From JANNWF01 sp052390415 (GTDB lineage Bacteria > Pseudomonadota > Gammaproteobacteria > Xanthomonadales > Xanthomonadaceae), in NCBI GenBank assembly GCA_052390415.1, contig JBQTGY010000160.1, positions 1 through 23,438 of the forward strand: DNA of 23,438 bases, written 5' to 3'. Positions 17,355-23,438 of the stretch are shown here, piece after piece (within the stretch, counting starts at the first letter, position 1; the number at the start of each line of letters is the position of its first letter). A program made the translations under genes and the position numbers. Below the pieces are notes generated by a model. The model was not told the DNA's origin, made no database searches, and saw nothing but the letters and a program-made list of their open reading frames with translations.

Positions 17355-17462
17355 ACAACAGAGCGATGACGCGGTTGTGGTGACCAAAGCCCGTCAAGGT
17401 AGGTCGCGCTCCTGCCTCTCGTTGAAAAAGCGTGTGGCGCCGTTCGCCGCCGGGCTTAGCCT

Positions 17463-18326
17463 TCACCCCCGACCGGCCCTTCGATGCATGAACGCCAGCC
17501 GCTCCAACAACTGCACATCCTGCTCGTTCTTGATCAGCGCGCCATACAACGGCGGAATCGCCTTGGCCGGATCGTGTTCCAGCAACGCCGCCGGGCTGAT
17601 GTGATCGGCCAACAACAGCTTCAACCAATCGATCAATTCCGACGTGCTGGGCTTCTTCTTCAAGCCAGGCACCTCTCGCACATCAAAGAATATTTCCATG
17701 GCGCGCGTCGCCAAGGCACCCGCGATGCCGGGGAAATGCACATCCACGATTCGCTTCAGCGTGTCCTTGTCCGGAAACGCGATGTAGTGGAAAAAGCAGC
17801 GCCGCAAGAACGCATCCGGCAGATCCTTCTCGTTGTTTGAAGTGATGACGATGATCGGCCGATGCGCCGCGCTTACGGTTTCGCCGGTCTCGTACACCGT
17901 GAACTCCATGCGATCCAGCTCGCGCAGCAGATCGTTGGGGAACTCGATGTCGGCCTTGTCGATTTCGTCGATCAACAACACCGCGCGTTGTTCGCTCGCA
18001 AACGCATGCCAAAGTGTGCCGCGGCGGATGTAGTGGTTGATGTCGGCCACACGCGGGTCGCCGAGCTGTGAATCGCGCAGGCGGCTCACCGCATCGTATT
18101 CGTAAAGACCCTGTTGGGCCTTGGTGGTCGACTTGATATGCCAGGTCAACAATGGCGCGTCCAAGGCGAGCGCCAGTTCTTCCGCCAGCATGGTCTTGCC
18201 GGTGCCGGGCTCGCCCTTGATCAGCAACGGCCGTTGCAGCGTGATCGCCGCATTGACCGCCAGCCTCAACTCAGCCGTGGCAACGTAGCTGCGGCTACCC
18301 TCGAAACGCGGTGCGCTGTGCGTCAT
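17463..18326 (-). CDS. MoxR-family AAA+ ATPase
   Basis: A 287-residue AAA+ ATPase. Walker A is GEPGTGKT (38-45), Walker B is LLIDEID (117-123), sensor 1 is ITSNNEKDLPDAFLRRC (161-177, including the arginine finger region), and a C-terminal lid domain follows. This short form is the usual partner of CoxE-like VWA proteins in metal-centre insertion and complex maturation. The open frame extends upstream to 18596, but that part lies inside the oxidoreductase gene. The ATG at 18324-18326 overlaps the oxidoreductase TGA as ATGA, so the two are translationally coupled. The likely VWA partner is at 13496-14671 on the opposite strand, an unusual separation for such a pair. Confidence 0.9.
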   Translation of the reverse strand: MTHSAPRFEGSRSYVATAELRLAVNAAITLQRPLLIKGEPGTGKTMLAEELALALDAPLLTWHIKSTTKAQQGLYEYDAVSRLRDSQLGDPRVADINHYIRRGTLWHAFASEQRAVLLIDEIDKADIEFPNDLLRELDRMEFTVYETGETVSAAHRPIIVITSNNEKDLPDAFLRRCFFHYIAFPDKDTLKRIVDVHFPGIAGALATRAMEIFFDVREVPGLKKKPSTSELIDWLKLLLADHISPAALLEHDPAKAIPPLYGALIKNEQDVQLLERLAFMHRRAGRG

Positions 18327-19327
18327 ACCCGCACCAGCTGTTTGCCGAAGTTGGCTCCGCTGTAAACACGCCGCAAGGCAGTGGGGAAGTTTTCCAGACC
18401 ATCGACGAGATCGAGTTTGCTCTTGATCTTGCCGGCCTGTGTCCACGCGCCAAGTTCGGCCACGGCCTCGTCGGTGCGATGCAGATAATCGATGATGACG
18501 AAGCCTTCCATGCGCGCGCGCGCCGAAATCAACGACAGATAATTGACCGGCCCACGCACATCGCCCACCACGTTGTACTGCGAGATACCACCGCACAACA
18601 CGATGCGTGCCCGCAGCCGCAGGCGCTTCAACACGGCGTCCAGAATCTCACCACCGACGTTGTCGAAGTACACATCGATTCCTTCGGGGCAATGCTGCTT
18701 CAGCGCCTTGCTGACGTCTTCATTCTTGTAGTCGATGGCCCCGTCTGCACCGAGTTCGTTGGTGACGTAGGCGCATTTTTCAGCACCACCCGCGATGCCG
18801 ATCACGCGCATGCCCAGCACCTTGCCGATCTGCACCACCGCCGAACCCACCGCGCCGGATGCCGCCGAGACAACCAGCGTCTCGCCTGCTTTGGGATGAC
18901 CGATTTCCTTCAATCCGAAATACGCAGTGAGCCCGGTGCCGCCGAATATCGACAGCGCCCAGGCTGGGTTGGGCAGGTGTTTGGGATCAAAAGCACGCAA
19001 GCCCTTGCCATCCGACACCAAACCATCCTGCACGCCGAGCATGCCATTCACCCACATGCCGACCGGAAACTTCGGGTGCAAAGACTCCACCACTTCGCCG
19101 ATGGCCGACGCGCGCATCACTTCGCCCAGTCCTACCGGCGGCCAGTAACTCTTGGCCTCGCTCATCCACACCCGCATGGCCGGATCGATCGAGATGAATT
19201 TGGTCGCGATGCGCAATTCGCCTTCTTGCAGCGGTGGCAACGTGCCTACGCGCAGTTCGAAATCACTGTCCTTGGGATCCCCATCGGGACGGGCGGCGAG
19301 GTGCAGGGCGCGAAAGGCGGTCGTCAT
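18323..19327 (-). CDS. NADP-dependent oxidoreductase, MDR superfamily (CurA/leukotriene B4 dehydrogenase type)
   Basis: A 334-residue medium-chain reductase lacking zinc ligands. The N-terminal catalytic domain contains FISIDPAMRVWMSEAKSY (44-61), a fingerprint of the YncB/CurA group that reduces carbon-carbon double bonds of enones with NADPH. The Rossmann domain has VVSAASGAVGSAVVQIGK (152-169), the glycine-rich cofactor loop, and FDNVGGEILDAVL further on. The ATG at 19325-19327 has AGGAG seven bases upstream; an in-frame ATG at 19354 would add nine residues but has no such site. Substrate cannot be told from sequence. It is the first gene of a two-gene unit with the MoxR ATPase, though a functional link is not obvious. 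Confidence 0.9.
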   Translation of the reverse strand: MTTAFRALHLAARPDGDPKDSDFELRVGTLPPLQEGELRIATKFISIDPAMRVWMSEAKSYWPPVGLGEVMRASAIGEVVESLHPKFPVGMWVNGMLGVQDGLVSDGKGLRAFDPKHLPNPAWALSIFGGTGLTAYFGLKEIGHPKAGETLVVSAASGAVGSAVVQIGKVLGMRVIGIAGGAEKCAYVTNELGADGAIDYKNEDVSKALKQHCPEGIDVYFDNVGGEILDAVLKRLRLRARIVLCGGISQYNVVGDVRGPVNYLSLISARARMEGFVIIDYLHRTDEAVAELGAWTQAGKIKSKLDLVDGLENFPTALRRVYSGANFGKQLVRV

Positions 19328-19334
19328 CGGTGAA

Positions 19335-19339
19335 CTCCT
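19335..19339 (-). promoter_or_regulatory. Ribosome binding site fixing the oxidoreductase start
   Basis: On the minus strand this reads AGGAG, seven bases before the ATG at 19327. It favours this start over the in-frame ATG at 19354. Confidence 0.75.
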
Positions 19340-19441
19340 GGAGCTGAGAGTCAAAAGGGGTGGATCTGCAAAAAGCTGGCATGCTTCCGGGCAGAGCAGG
19401 ATGCGCGACGTAGTCGCCGCGCCGGCTTGGTGCTCGGAACT

Positions 19442-19464
19442 CCCTCCCCGATGTTCGGGGAGGG
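19442..19464. repeat. G/C-rich hairpin repeat in a divergent intergenic region
   Basis: CCCTCCCCGA (19442-19451), loop TGT, TCGGGGAGGG (19455-19464) make a perfect 10-bp stem. The GGGGAGGG arm is repeated directly afterwards at about 19467-19475. Its place between divergent genes and its composition fit a small dispersed repeat (REP/MITE-like) of Xanthomonadales type. No T-run follows, so it is not an ordinary terminator. Confidence 0.55.
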
Positions 19465-19535
19465 TCGGGGAGGGGTTAGGGAAGCACGGCTTGCTACTCG
19501 GGAGACGCGCGCAGCGCGGTTCCCGGGTAGTTTAT

Positions 19536-19540
19536 GGGAG
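19536..19540 (+). promoter_or_regulatory. Ribosome binding site for a GTG start
   Basis: GGGAG seven bases before the GTG at 19548. It decides the start of the HemJ/CopD-like gene, whose frame is open far upstream across the repeat and into the divergent gene. Confidence 0.65.
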
Positions 19541-19547
19541 TCCGGCC

Positions 19548-19967
19548 GTGGCGTATCTGTGGATCAAGACCTTTCACCTGCTGTTCGTGATCGCATGGAT
19601 GGCCTGCGTGTTCTATCTGCCGCGCATTCTGATCAATATGGTGGAAGCCGGCGGTGAAGCCGCAGTCCAGGCACGACTTGTGGTGATGGGGCAGCGCTTG
19701 TACCGGTTTGGGCATGTGATGTTTGGGCTGGCGCTGGTATTGGGCATCACCTTGGTGGTCGGCTATCGTTTGTGGGGTGGATGGCTGCACGCCAAGCTGG
19801 CCTTGGTCGGAGTTTTGCTGGCGCTGTTCATCGTCAGCGGCCGCATGCTCAAGCGCGCGGCGGCAGGCGGCTCGCTGCCATCGACGCGGAGTCTGCGTTG
19901 GTTCAACGAGCTGCCGGTGCTGGTCACGGTGGCGGTGATTTATCTGGTGCTGGCGAAGCCTTTTTGA
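19548..19967 (+). CDS. HemJ/CopD-like integral membrane protein
   Basis: A 139-residue protein with about four transmembrane helices (near 8-26, 56-73, 83-98 and 121-137). It starts AYLWIKTFHLLFVIAWMACV, continues with FYLPRILI, and has WLHAKLALVG and RWFNELPVLVTVAV near the end. These match the HemJ (UPF0093) protoporphyrinogen IX oxidase family, with a conserved His10 near the N-terminus and Lys83; the final FNE-x-P motif and KPF ending are also typical. Related proteins are often labelled CopD family. A heme-biosynthesis role is plausible but not proven. I chose GTG 19548 because GGGAG lies seven bases upstream and it gives the family length. It ends 75 bp before the GspE-like gene. Confidence 0.75.
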   Translation: MAYLWIKTFHLLFVIAWMACVFYLPRILINMVEAGGEAAVQARLVVMGQRLYRFGHVMFGLALVLGITLVVGYRLWGGWLHAKLALVGVLLALFIVSGRMLKRAAAGGSLPSTRSLRWFNELPVLVTVAVIYLVLAKPF

Positions 19968-20042
19968 ATGCCCACTTTCCACAGCCGTTGAGCGTGAAAT
20001 TGGCGCGACACTCTGCAAACGCAGGTGGTCTAGGATGACGGC

Positions 20043-21899
20043 ATGACAAATCCCGGCGAAGGCGGTGCGGCCGCTAGCGGCACGCGAATCACCCCGGCAC
20101 CCACGCCATTGCGTCGCGCCAAACGGCCGCGCTTGCCGCCGGGCCGTTTGACTGTCGATTGGCTGTTGACCCTGCTGGTCGAGGACGGGTGGCTGGAACC
20201 CAGCGTGGCAGTGCGCGCACGCGCCGCAGCGCGCGAGAACGCCGCCGACGCCGAGGTGCATCCGTTGATGGTGATCGGTGCCCTGAAGCTGGATCGTGCC
20301 GGCCGCATGAACGAACCGCTGGCGCTGGAGCCGATGACCGAGTGGTTGGCCGGCGTGTCCGGCTTGCCCTACGTGCGCATTGATCCGACCAAGATCGAAG
20401 TGCAGGCAATGACCGCGCTGGTATCGCAGGCCTATGTGCGCCGACATCGGATTCTGCCGATTTCGATGGACATGAATCGCATCGTGTTCGCGACCAGCGA
20501 GCCGATGGCGCTGGACTGGATGGCTGACTTGGCACCGGTGTTGCGGCGCGAGTTGCAGGTGGTGGTGGTCAATCCGCTCGACCTGCACCGTTATACGCTG
20601 GAGTTCTACGGGGTCTCGCGCTCGGTGCGAGGCATGCGCGATGCCGGCGTTGATGCCACCAGCAGCCTGCCGAGTTTCGAACAATTGGTTGAGCTGGGTC
20701 AGACCGGCGAGGTCGGTGCAGATGATCGCCATGTGGTCCATATCGTCGATTGGTTGTTGACCTACGCCTTCGATCAACGCGCGTCGGACATCCACCTGGA
20801 GCCACGTCGCGACCTGGGCAAAGTGCGCTTTCGCATCGACGGCATCCTGCAACAAGTGTTCGAGATGCCGACGTCGGTGATGGCCGCGGTGGTGAGTCGC
20901 ATCAAGGTTCTGGGCCGCCTGGATTTGGCCGAACGCCGACGTCCGCAGGACGGTCGCATCAAGACCCGCTCGCCGGGTGGTCGCGAAGTTGAAATGCGCT
21001 TGTCGACCATGCCCACCGCGTTCGGCGAAAAATGCGTGCTGCGCATTTTCGATCCGGAAACCGCGTTGAAGCCGCTGGAAGCGCTGGGTTTCAGTCATCA
21101 CGAAGCCGAAACCTGGGGCGAACTCGTCGAGCGACCCACCGGCATCGTGCTGGTCACCGGGCCTACAGGTTCGGGCAAAACCACCACGTTGTATTCGACC
21201 CTGAAACGTCTCGCCACCAACGAGGTCAATGTCTGCACGGTGGAAGACCCGATCGAGCTGATCGCGCCCGAGTTCAACCAGATGCAAGTCCATCAGCAGA
21301 TCGGTCTGGACTTCGCCAGCGGCGTACGCACCCTGCTGCGGCAAGATCCCGACATCATCATGATCGGCGAGGTGCGCGATCTCGACACCGCACAAATGGC
21401 AGTGCAAGCCGCGCTCACCGGTCACCTGGTGCTATCGACCTTGCACACCAACGACGCGCCGTCAGCCATCACTCGTTTGCTCGACCTGGGCGTGCCGCAT
21501 TACCTGATCGCCAGCACCCTGAACGGTGTGCTCGCTCAACGTCTGGCAAGAACCCTGTGCGTGAGCTGCAAAGCGCCACGGCCGCTCACCGCGCACGCAT
21601 GGGAAAGCCTGCAACAAGTCGGCCTCGAACTGCCGAAACCGCCCAGCGAGCAAGGCCCGGTCGGTTGCCTCGACTGCCGCCGCACCGGTTTCAGAGGTCG
21701 CGTCGGCCTGTATGAATTGATGGTGGTCACCCCCGTCCTGCGCGCCCTGATCCGCCCCGACATGGATCTCGCCAACTTCACCCGCAACGCCCTGACCCAA
21801 GGCATGCGGACGTTGCGCTTGGCGGCGGCGGAAAAGGTGGCGCTGGGCCTGACGACGGTGGAGGAAGTGTTGGGGGTGTTGCCTTCGCGGGATGTGTGA
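20043..21899 (+). CDS. GspE/PulE-family secretion or pilus ATPase, stand-alone
   Basis: A 618-residue AAA-like motor ATPase. A variable N-terminal region with MshEN-like character (about 35-190) precedes the catalytic core: ASDIHLEP (248-255, Asp/Arg region), Walker A GPTGSGKTTTLY (373-384), TVEDPIEL (399-406, Asp box), Walker B DIIMIGEVRD (437-446) and the His box GHLVLSTLHTND (460-471). A four-cysteine zinc site (Cys506, 509, 542, 545) lies in the C-terminal domain, as in GspE and PilB. Such ATPases power assembly of type II secretion pseudopili or type IV pili at the inner membrane. No other secretion or pilus genes are nearby, so its machine is unknown. AGGA eight bases before the ATG supports the start. 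Confidence 0.9.
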   Translation: MTNPGEGGAAASGTRITPAPTPLRRAKRPRLPPGRLTVDWLLTLLVEDGWLEPSVAVRARAAARENAADAEVHPLMVIGALKLDRAGRMNEPLALEPMTEWLAGVSGLPYVRIDPTKIEVQAMTALVSQAYVRRHRILPISMDMNRIVFATSEPMALDWMADLAPVLRRELQVVVVNPLDLHRYTLEFYGVSRSVRGMRDAGVDATSSLPSFEQLVELGQTGEVGADDRHVVHIVDWLLTYAFDQRASDIHLEPRRDLGKVRFRIDGILQQVFEMPTSVMAAVVSRIKVLGRLDLAERRRPQDGRIKTRSPGGREVEMRLSTMPTAFGEKCVLRIFDPETALKPLEALGFSHHEAETWGELVERPTGIVLVTGPTGSGKTTTLYSTLKRLATNEVNVCTVEDPIELIAPEFNQMQVHQQIGLDFASGVRTLLRQDPDIIMIGEVRDLDTAQMAVQAALTGHLVLSTLHTNDAPSAITRLLDLGVPHYLIASTLNGVLAQRLARTLCVSCKAPRPLTAHAWESLQQVGLELPKPPSEQGPVGCLDCRRTGFRGRVGLYELMVVTPVLRALIRPDMDLANFTRNALTQGMRTLRLAAAEKVALGLTTVEEVLGVLPSRDV

Positions 21900-22307
21900 G
21901 GTTTGGATTCGGTCTCGATGGACTGCGCTGAAAGCTCGCCAAGCTGAACCGTATTGCACACCCGTATACGTGATCCCGGCGCGCGCCTTGCGGCCTTTGA
22001 CGCAAACACCAAGCTGATCGTCGTTCAACATGCGTGCAACGCACTGCAACTCCGCCGCCATCGATGCGCTCGTTACACCCCTATAGTTGAAGCGGTAACG
22101 AATACGCCGTTGTTTCCGCCGAGTATCAACGCGTGGCTGGCTCCAGAAAGGAGAGAACAAGTTCGCCCAAGTATTTGACGGCGAAACAAAAAACCTGATT
22201 GACGCCACCGAAAACCAATGTGAACATCCGGCGCTACACCCCGCTTTCGGGGTCTACTTGACGTTGGGCAGCGCAGTGAAGCCTTTCGCACACGTTGGAG
22301 AGAACGC
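21900..22307. other. 408-bp intergenic region upstream of the cassette gene
   Basis: I see no credible gene on either strand. Base composition looks more AT-rich than the flanking gspE-like gene. It holds the ACCCCG hairpin listed separately and a GTTGGGC heptamer at 22263-22269 that fits the integron core-site consensus GTTRRRY and may mark the left end of the cassette. GGAGAG shortly before 22308 is a good ribosome site for the nuclease gene. Confidence 0.4.
22238..22253. repeat. Small hairpin ACCCCG-CTTT-CGGGGT
   Basis: A perfect 6-bp stem with a 4-base loop, 10 bp before the candidate core site GTTGGGC. It could be the distal part of a degraded attC or a weak transcript end; no T-run follows. 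Confidence 0.4.
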
Positions 22308-22982
22308 ATGAGCCGCTATGAAGCCCTCACCGCATCGCTGCTTTCGAGGAGCGAACCACGGGTCACGCTCACATTCAGCGAGCTTGACTCAATCGTTGGA
22401 GGGCTGCCGAAGTCCGCCAAGACCTATCCGGCCTGGTGGGCTAACAACAGCTCAAGCCAGCCTCATGCAAAGTCTTGGCTCGACGCTGGCCGACGTGCAT
22501 CCCCGGACTTCAAGGCGATGCACGCCATATTCACCCTGGATGCGGCACTTGAAGATAGTGCAAGTGAGGGCGATGACACTTCAGAAGGGCAGCAAATCCT
22601 GTCTGAGTACGTCGAAAGCACCATCAGCCTCGAGCGTGACCTAGAAGATCACCTTGCCAATCATCTCGAGGCGCTAGAGCCGGGCCTCGTCCTCGTCGGC
22701 CGTCAGGAGACGACGCCAGTAGGAAGAATCGATCTCCTGGCCCGTTCCTCGACTGGGCAGACGGTTGTTATCGAACTCAAGGCTGGAGAAGCCCGCGATG
22801 CTGCGATTGGACAGATTGCACGCTACATTGGCTGGTACGCTCAAGCTGAGGGAAAGGGTCCGAGAGCAATCCTTGTCGCAGGCGGCTTCCCGCAGGCAGT
22901 CGTCTATGCGGCTTCTGCAATACCAGCATTGCGGCTAGTCACCTATCGGGTTTCGTTTGCCTTCGCTGATGCATCGCTGTAG
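22308..22982 (+). CDS. Integron-cassette gene: DUF7662-like plus NucS-like PD-(D/E)XK nuclease
   Basis: A 224-residue protein. Residues 1-76 (YEALTASLLSR, VTLTFSELDSIVGGLPKSAK, then WWANN and AKSWLDAGRR) look like the small domain I know as DUF7662, found in many cassette and nuclease proteins. An acidic linker follows (80-100). Residues 105-215 resemble the C-terminal nuclease domain of NucS/DUF91: LERDLEDHLANHLEALEPGL, then GRIDLLAR (Asp142), VVIELKAG (Glu156, Lys158) and IGQIARYIGWYAQ (Gln169), the PD-(D/E)XK pattern. DNA cleavage is the likely activity; target and biological role are unknown. GGAGAG precedes the ATG. The stop lies 4 bp before an attC site, the classic gene-cassette arrangement. 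No integrase or partner gene is visible. Confidence 0.8.
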   Translation: MSRYEALTASLLSRSEPRVTLTFSELDSIVGGLPKSAKTYPAWWANNSSSQPHAKSWLDAGRRASPDFKAMHAIFTLDAALEDSASEGDDTSEGQQILSEYVESTISLERDLEDHLANHLEALEPGLVLVGRQETTPVGRIDLLARSSTGQTVVIELKAGEARDAAIGQIARYIGWYAQAEGKGPRAILVAGGFPQAVVYAASAIPALRLVTYRVSFAFADASL

Positions 22983-22986
22983 CGCT

Positions 22987-23077
22987 CCCCAACTATGCGT
23001 TCAAGCGGACCGCGGGGAGAGGTTTCGATGTTTCCTGAAGCGTTGTCGGCCCGCGGCCGCTTAACGCGGCGTTGAGG
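22987..23077 (+). other. attC: Integron attC recombination site
   Basis: The 91-bp site starts with CCCCAAC (22987-22993, R'') and ends with GTTGAGG (23071-23077, R'). Inside, GCGTTCAAGCGG (22997-23008, L'') pairs with CCGCTTAACGC (23057-23067, L'), leaving a single unpaired C at 23002; this extrahelical base is diagnostic of attC. The stem continues with CCGCGGG (23010-23016) against CCCGCGG (23050-23056), leaving A23009 unpaired. The R boxes pair except for one A-C mismatch and depart from RYYYAAC/GTTRRRY only at the outer base. It immediately follows the nuclease stop codon. No integrase gene lies in the window. Confidence 0.85.
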
Positions 23078-23179
23078 CTGTAGAAAAACCCCTTTTCGCG
23101 ACGCAGCTTCTCTTTTCTCGCCGTCACCAGCGATTTGATTTTGCTGTGAGCATGCCCGGCCAGGTGCCACTGAGGCGTT

Positions 23180-23196
23180 ACCCCGACGCGCGGGGT
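23180..23196. repeat. Hairpin ACCCCG-ACGCG-CGGGGT inside the IS end
   Basis: A perfect 6-bp stem with a 5-base loop in the non-coding end of the insertion sequence, a few bases upstream of the plus-strand terminator. It may add to transcription blocking or be a sub-terminal structure. Confidence 0.4.
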
Positions 23197-23208
23197 CGTT
23201 TAGGCCTC

Positions 23209-23235
23209 GCCGGATGATCGATCCGGCCTTTTTTT
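23209..23235 (+). terminator. Rho-independent terminator, plus strand
   Basis: GCCGGAT (23209-23215), loop GATCG, ATCCGGC (23221-23227), then C and seven T residues (23229-23235). This is a textbook intrinsic terminator for transcription coming from the cassette side. It would stop read-through antisense into the transposase gene, a common protective feature of insertion sequences. Confidence 0.8.
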
Positions 23236-23244
23236 GCCTCTCGG

Positions 23245-23438
23245 TTACGCCACGTTCCGCAACTTCGCCCACTTTTCGATGTTGTGGACCAAGGCGAACA
23301 GCTTCCATTGGCCATCGACCTTGGTTTTGCCGCGCAGGGTGAAGCGGTTGAGCCGCTTGTTGTGGCGGATGTTCGCGAACACGGGTTCGACGGTGGCGAA
23401 ACGGCGGCCGTAGGCGGCGCGGCCGTGCGCGCTGTCGA
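23245..23438 (-). CDS. IS1182-family transposase, C-terminal fragment
   Basis: The last 63 residues of a transposase that enters from the right edge of the window; the stop is TAA (23247-23245 on the minus strand). The tail reads AAYGRRFATVEPVFANIRHN, then KRLNRFTLRGKTKVDGQWKL and FALVHNIEKWAKL. The R-R-F-x-x-V-E-P-V-F-x-N-I-R motif carries the last catalytic Glu of the DDE domain, and the ending is characteristic of IS1182-type enzymes. The rest of the protein is outside the window, so intactness is unknown. Confidence 0.88.
   Translation of the reverse strand, partial: DSAHGRAAYGRRFATVEPVFANIRHNKRLNRFTLRGKTKVDGQWKLFALVHNIEKWAKLRNVA

Larger units (their letters stand above)
23078..23438 (-). 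mobile_element. Partial IS1182-family insertion sequence, transposase 3' end side
   Basis: It begins next to the attC R' box with a probable terminal inverted repeat GGCTGTAGAAAAACC (23076-23090), then about 155 bp of non-coding DNA with hairpins, then the transposase 3' end on the minus strand. The other end is outside the window, so target duplication and exact borders cannot be tested; the boundary given is approximate. Confidence 0.6.

Noticed and set aside
18327..18596. Upstream extension of the MoxR gene
   Set aside because: It lies inside the oxidoreductase coding sequence in another frame; the ATGA overlap at 18323-18326 is the better start.
19152..19547. Upstream extension of the HemJ/CopD-like gene
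   Set aside because: It would overlap the divergent oxidoreductase and a repeat; the GTG at 19548 has a good ribosome site and gives the family N-terminus.
19494..21425. 643-codon minus-strand open frame across the HemJ-like and GspE-like genes
   Set aside because: It covers two genes with clear motifs on the other strand, and its composition (His, Gln, Arg, Asp) is that of a shadow.
22943..23308. 121-codon minus-strand frame over the attC site and IS end
   Set aside because: It runs through a recombination site, the cassette gene end and the antisense side of a terminator; it has no protein-like features.
1..23438. CRISPR arrays or long tandem repeats
   Set aside because: No regularly spaced direct repeats were seen anywhere in the window.

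Overview
The window reads as chromosomal DNA of a high-GC gammaproteobacterium. Protein styles (a ParE-type topoisomerase IV subunit, a HemJ/CopD-like protein, a GspE/PulE ATPase, an IS1182-type transposase, short GC-rich dispersed hairpins) suggest the order Xanthomonadales, but this is inference without a database search. Genes are densely packed, many share 4-bp start/stop overlaps, and the usual long antisense ORFs of GC-rich DNA are present as shadows.

Layout. Positions 1-1058 hold the end of a surface/repeat-type protein and an N-formylglutamate deformylase (hutG). On the minus strand at 1255-4015 lie a Crp/Fnr-type regulator followed by parE. From 4624 to 13489 on the plus strand is a complete seven-gene wsp chemosensory operon in the order known from Pseudomonas: wspA (receptor), wspB (CheW), wspC (CheR-TPR), wspD (CheW), wspE (CheA-receiver hybrid), wspF (CheB) and wspR (receiver-GGDEF diguanylate cyclase). 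A CoxE-like von Willebrand A (VWA) gene begins 6 bp after wspR. A membrane serine/threonine kinase with a periplasmic Cache-like sensor and a tRNA-Pro(GGG) follow. On the minus strand come a CurA-like NADP-dependent oxidoreductase and a MoxR ATPase, coupled by an ATGA overlap; MoxR is the likely partner of the VWA protein. Then come a HemJ/CopD-like membrane protein and a stand-alone GspE/PulE ATPase on the plus strand. The right end is mobile DNA: a gene for a DUF7662-like plus NucS-like PD-(D/E)XK nuclease ending in a well-formed integron attC site, with the end of an IS1182-family element abutting it.

How the genes work together. The wsp genes should form one surface-responsive pathway: WspA with the WspB and WspD couplers controls WspE autophosphorylation, WspE phosphorylates WspR to make cyclic di-GMP, and WspC/WspF set WspA methylation. 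Two departures from the Pseudomonas scheme are visible. WspE carries an extra N-terminal domain that looks like an HPt with its phospho-histidine lost. WspF has Glu in place of the receiver phospho-acceptor Asp while keeping its methylesterase triad. Together they suggest altered adaptation feedback.

The most novel-looking item is the cassette at the right end: a lone attC-bearing predicted nuclease with no integrase in view, possibly a defence gene.
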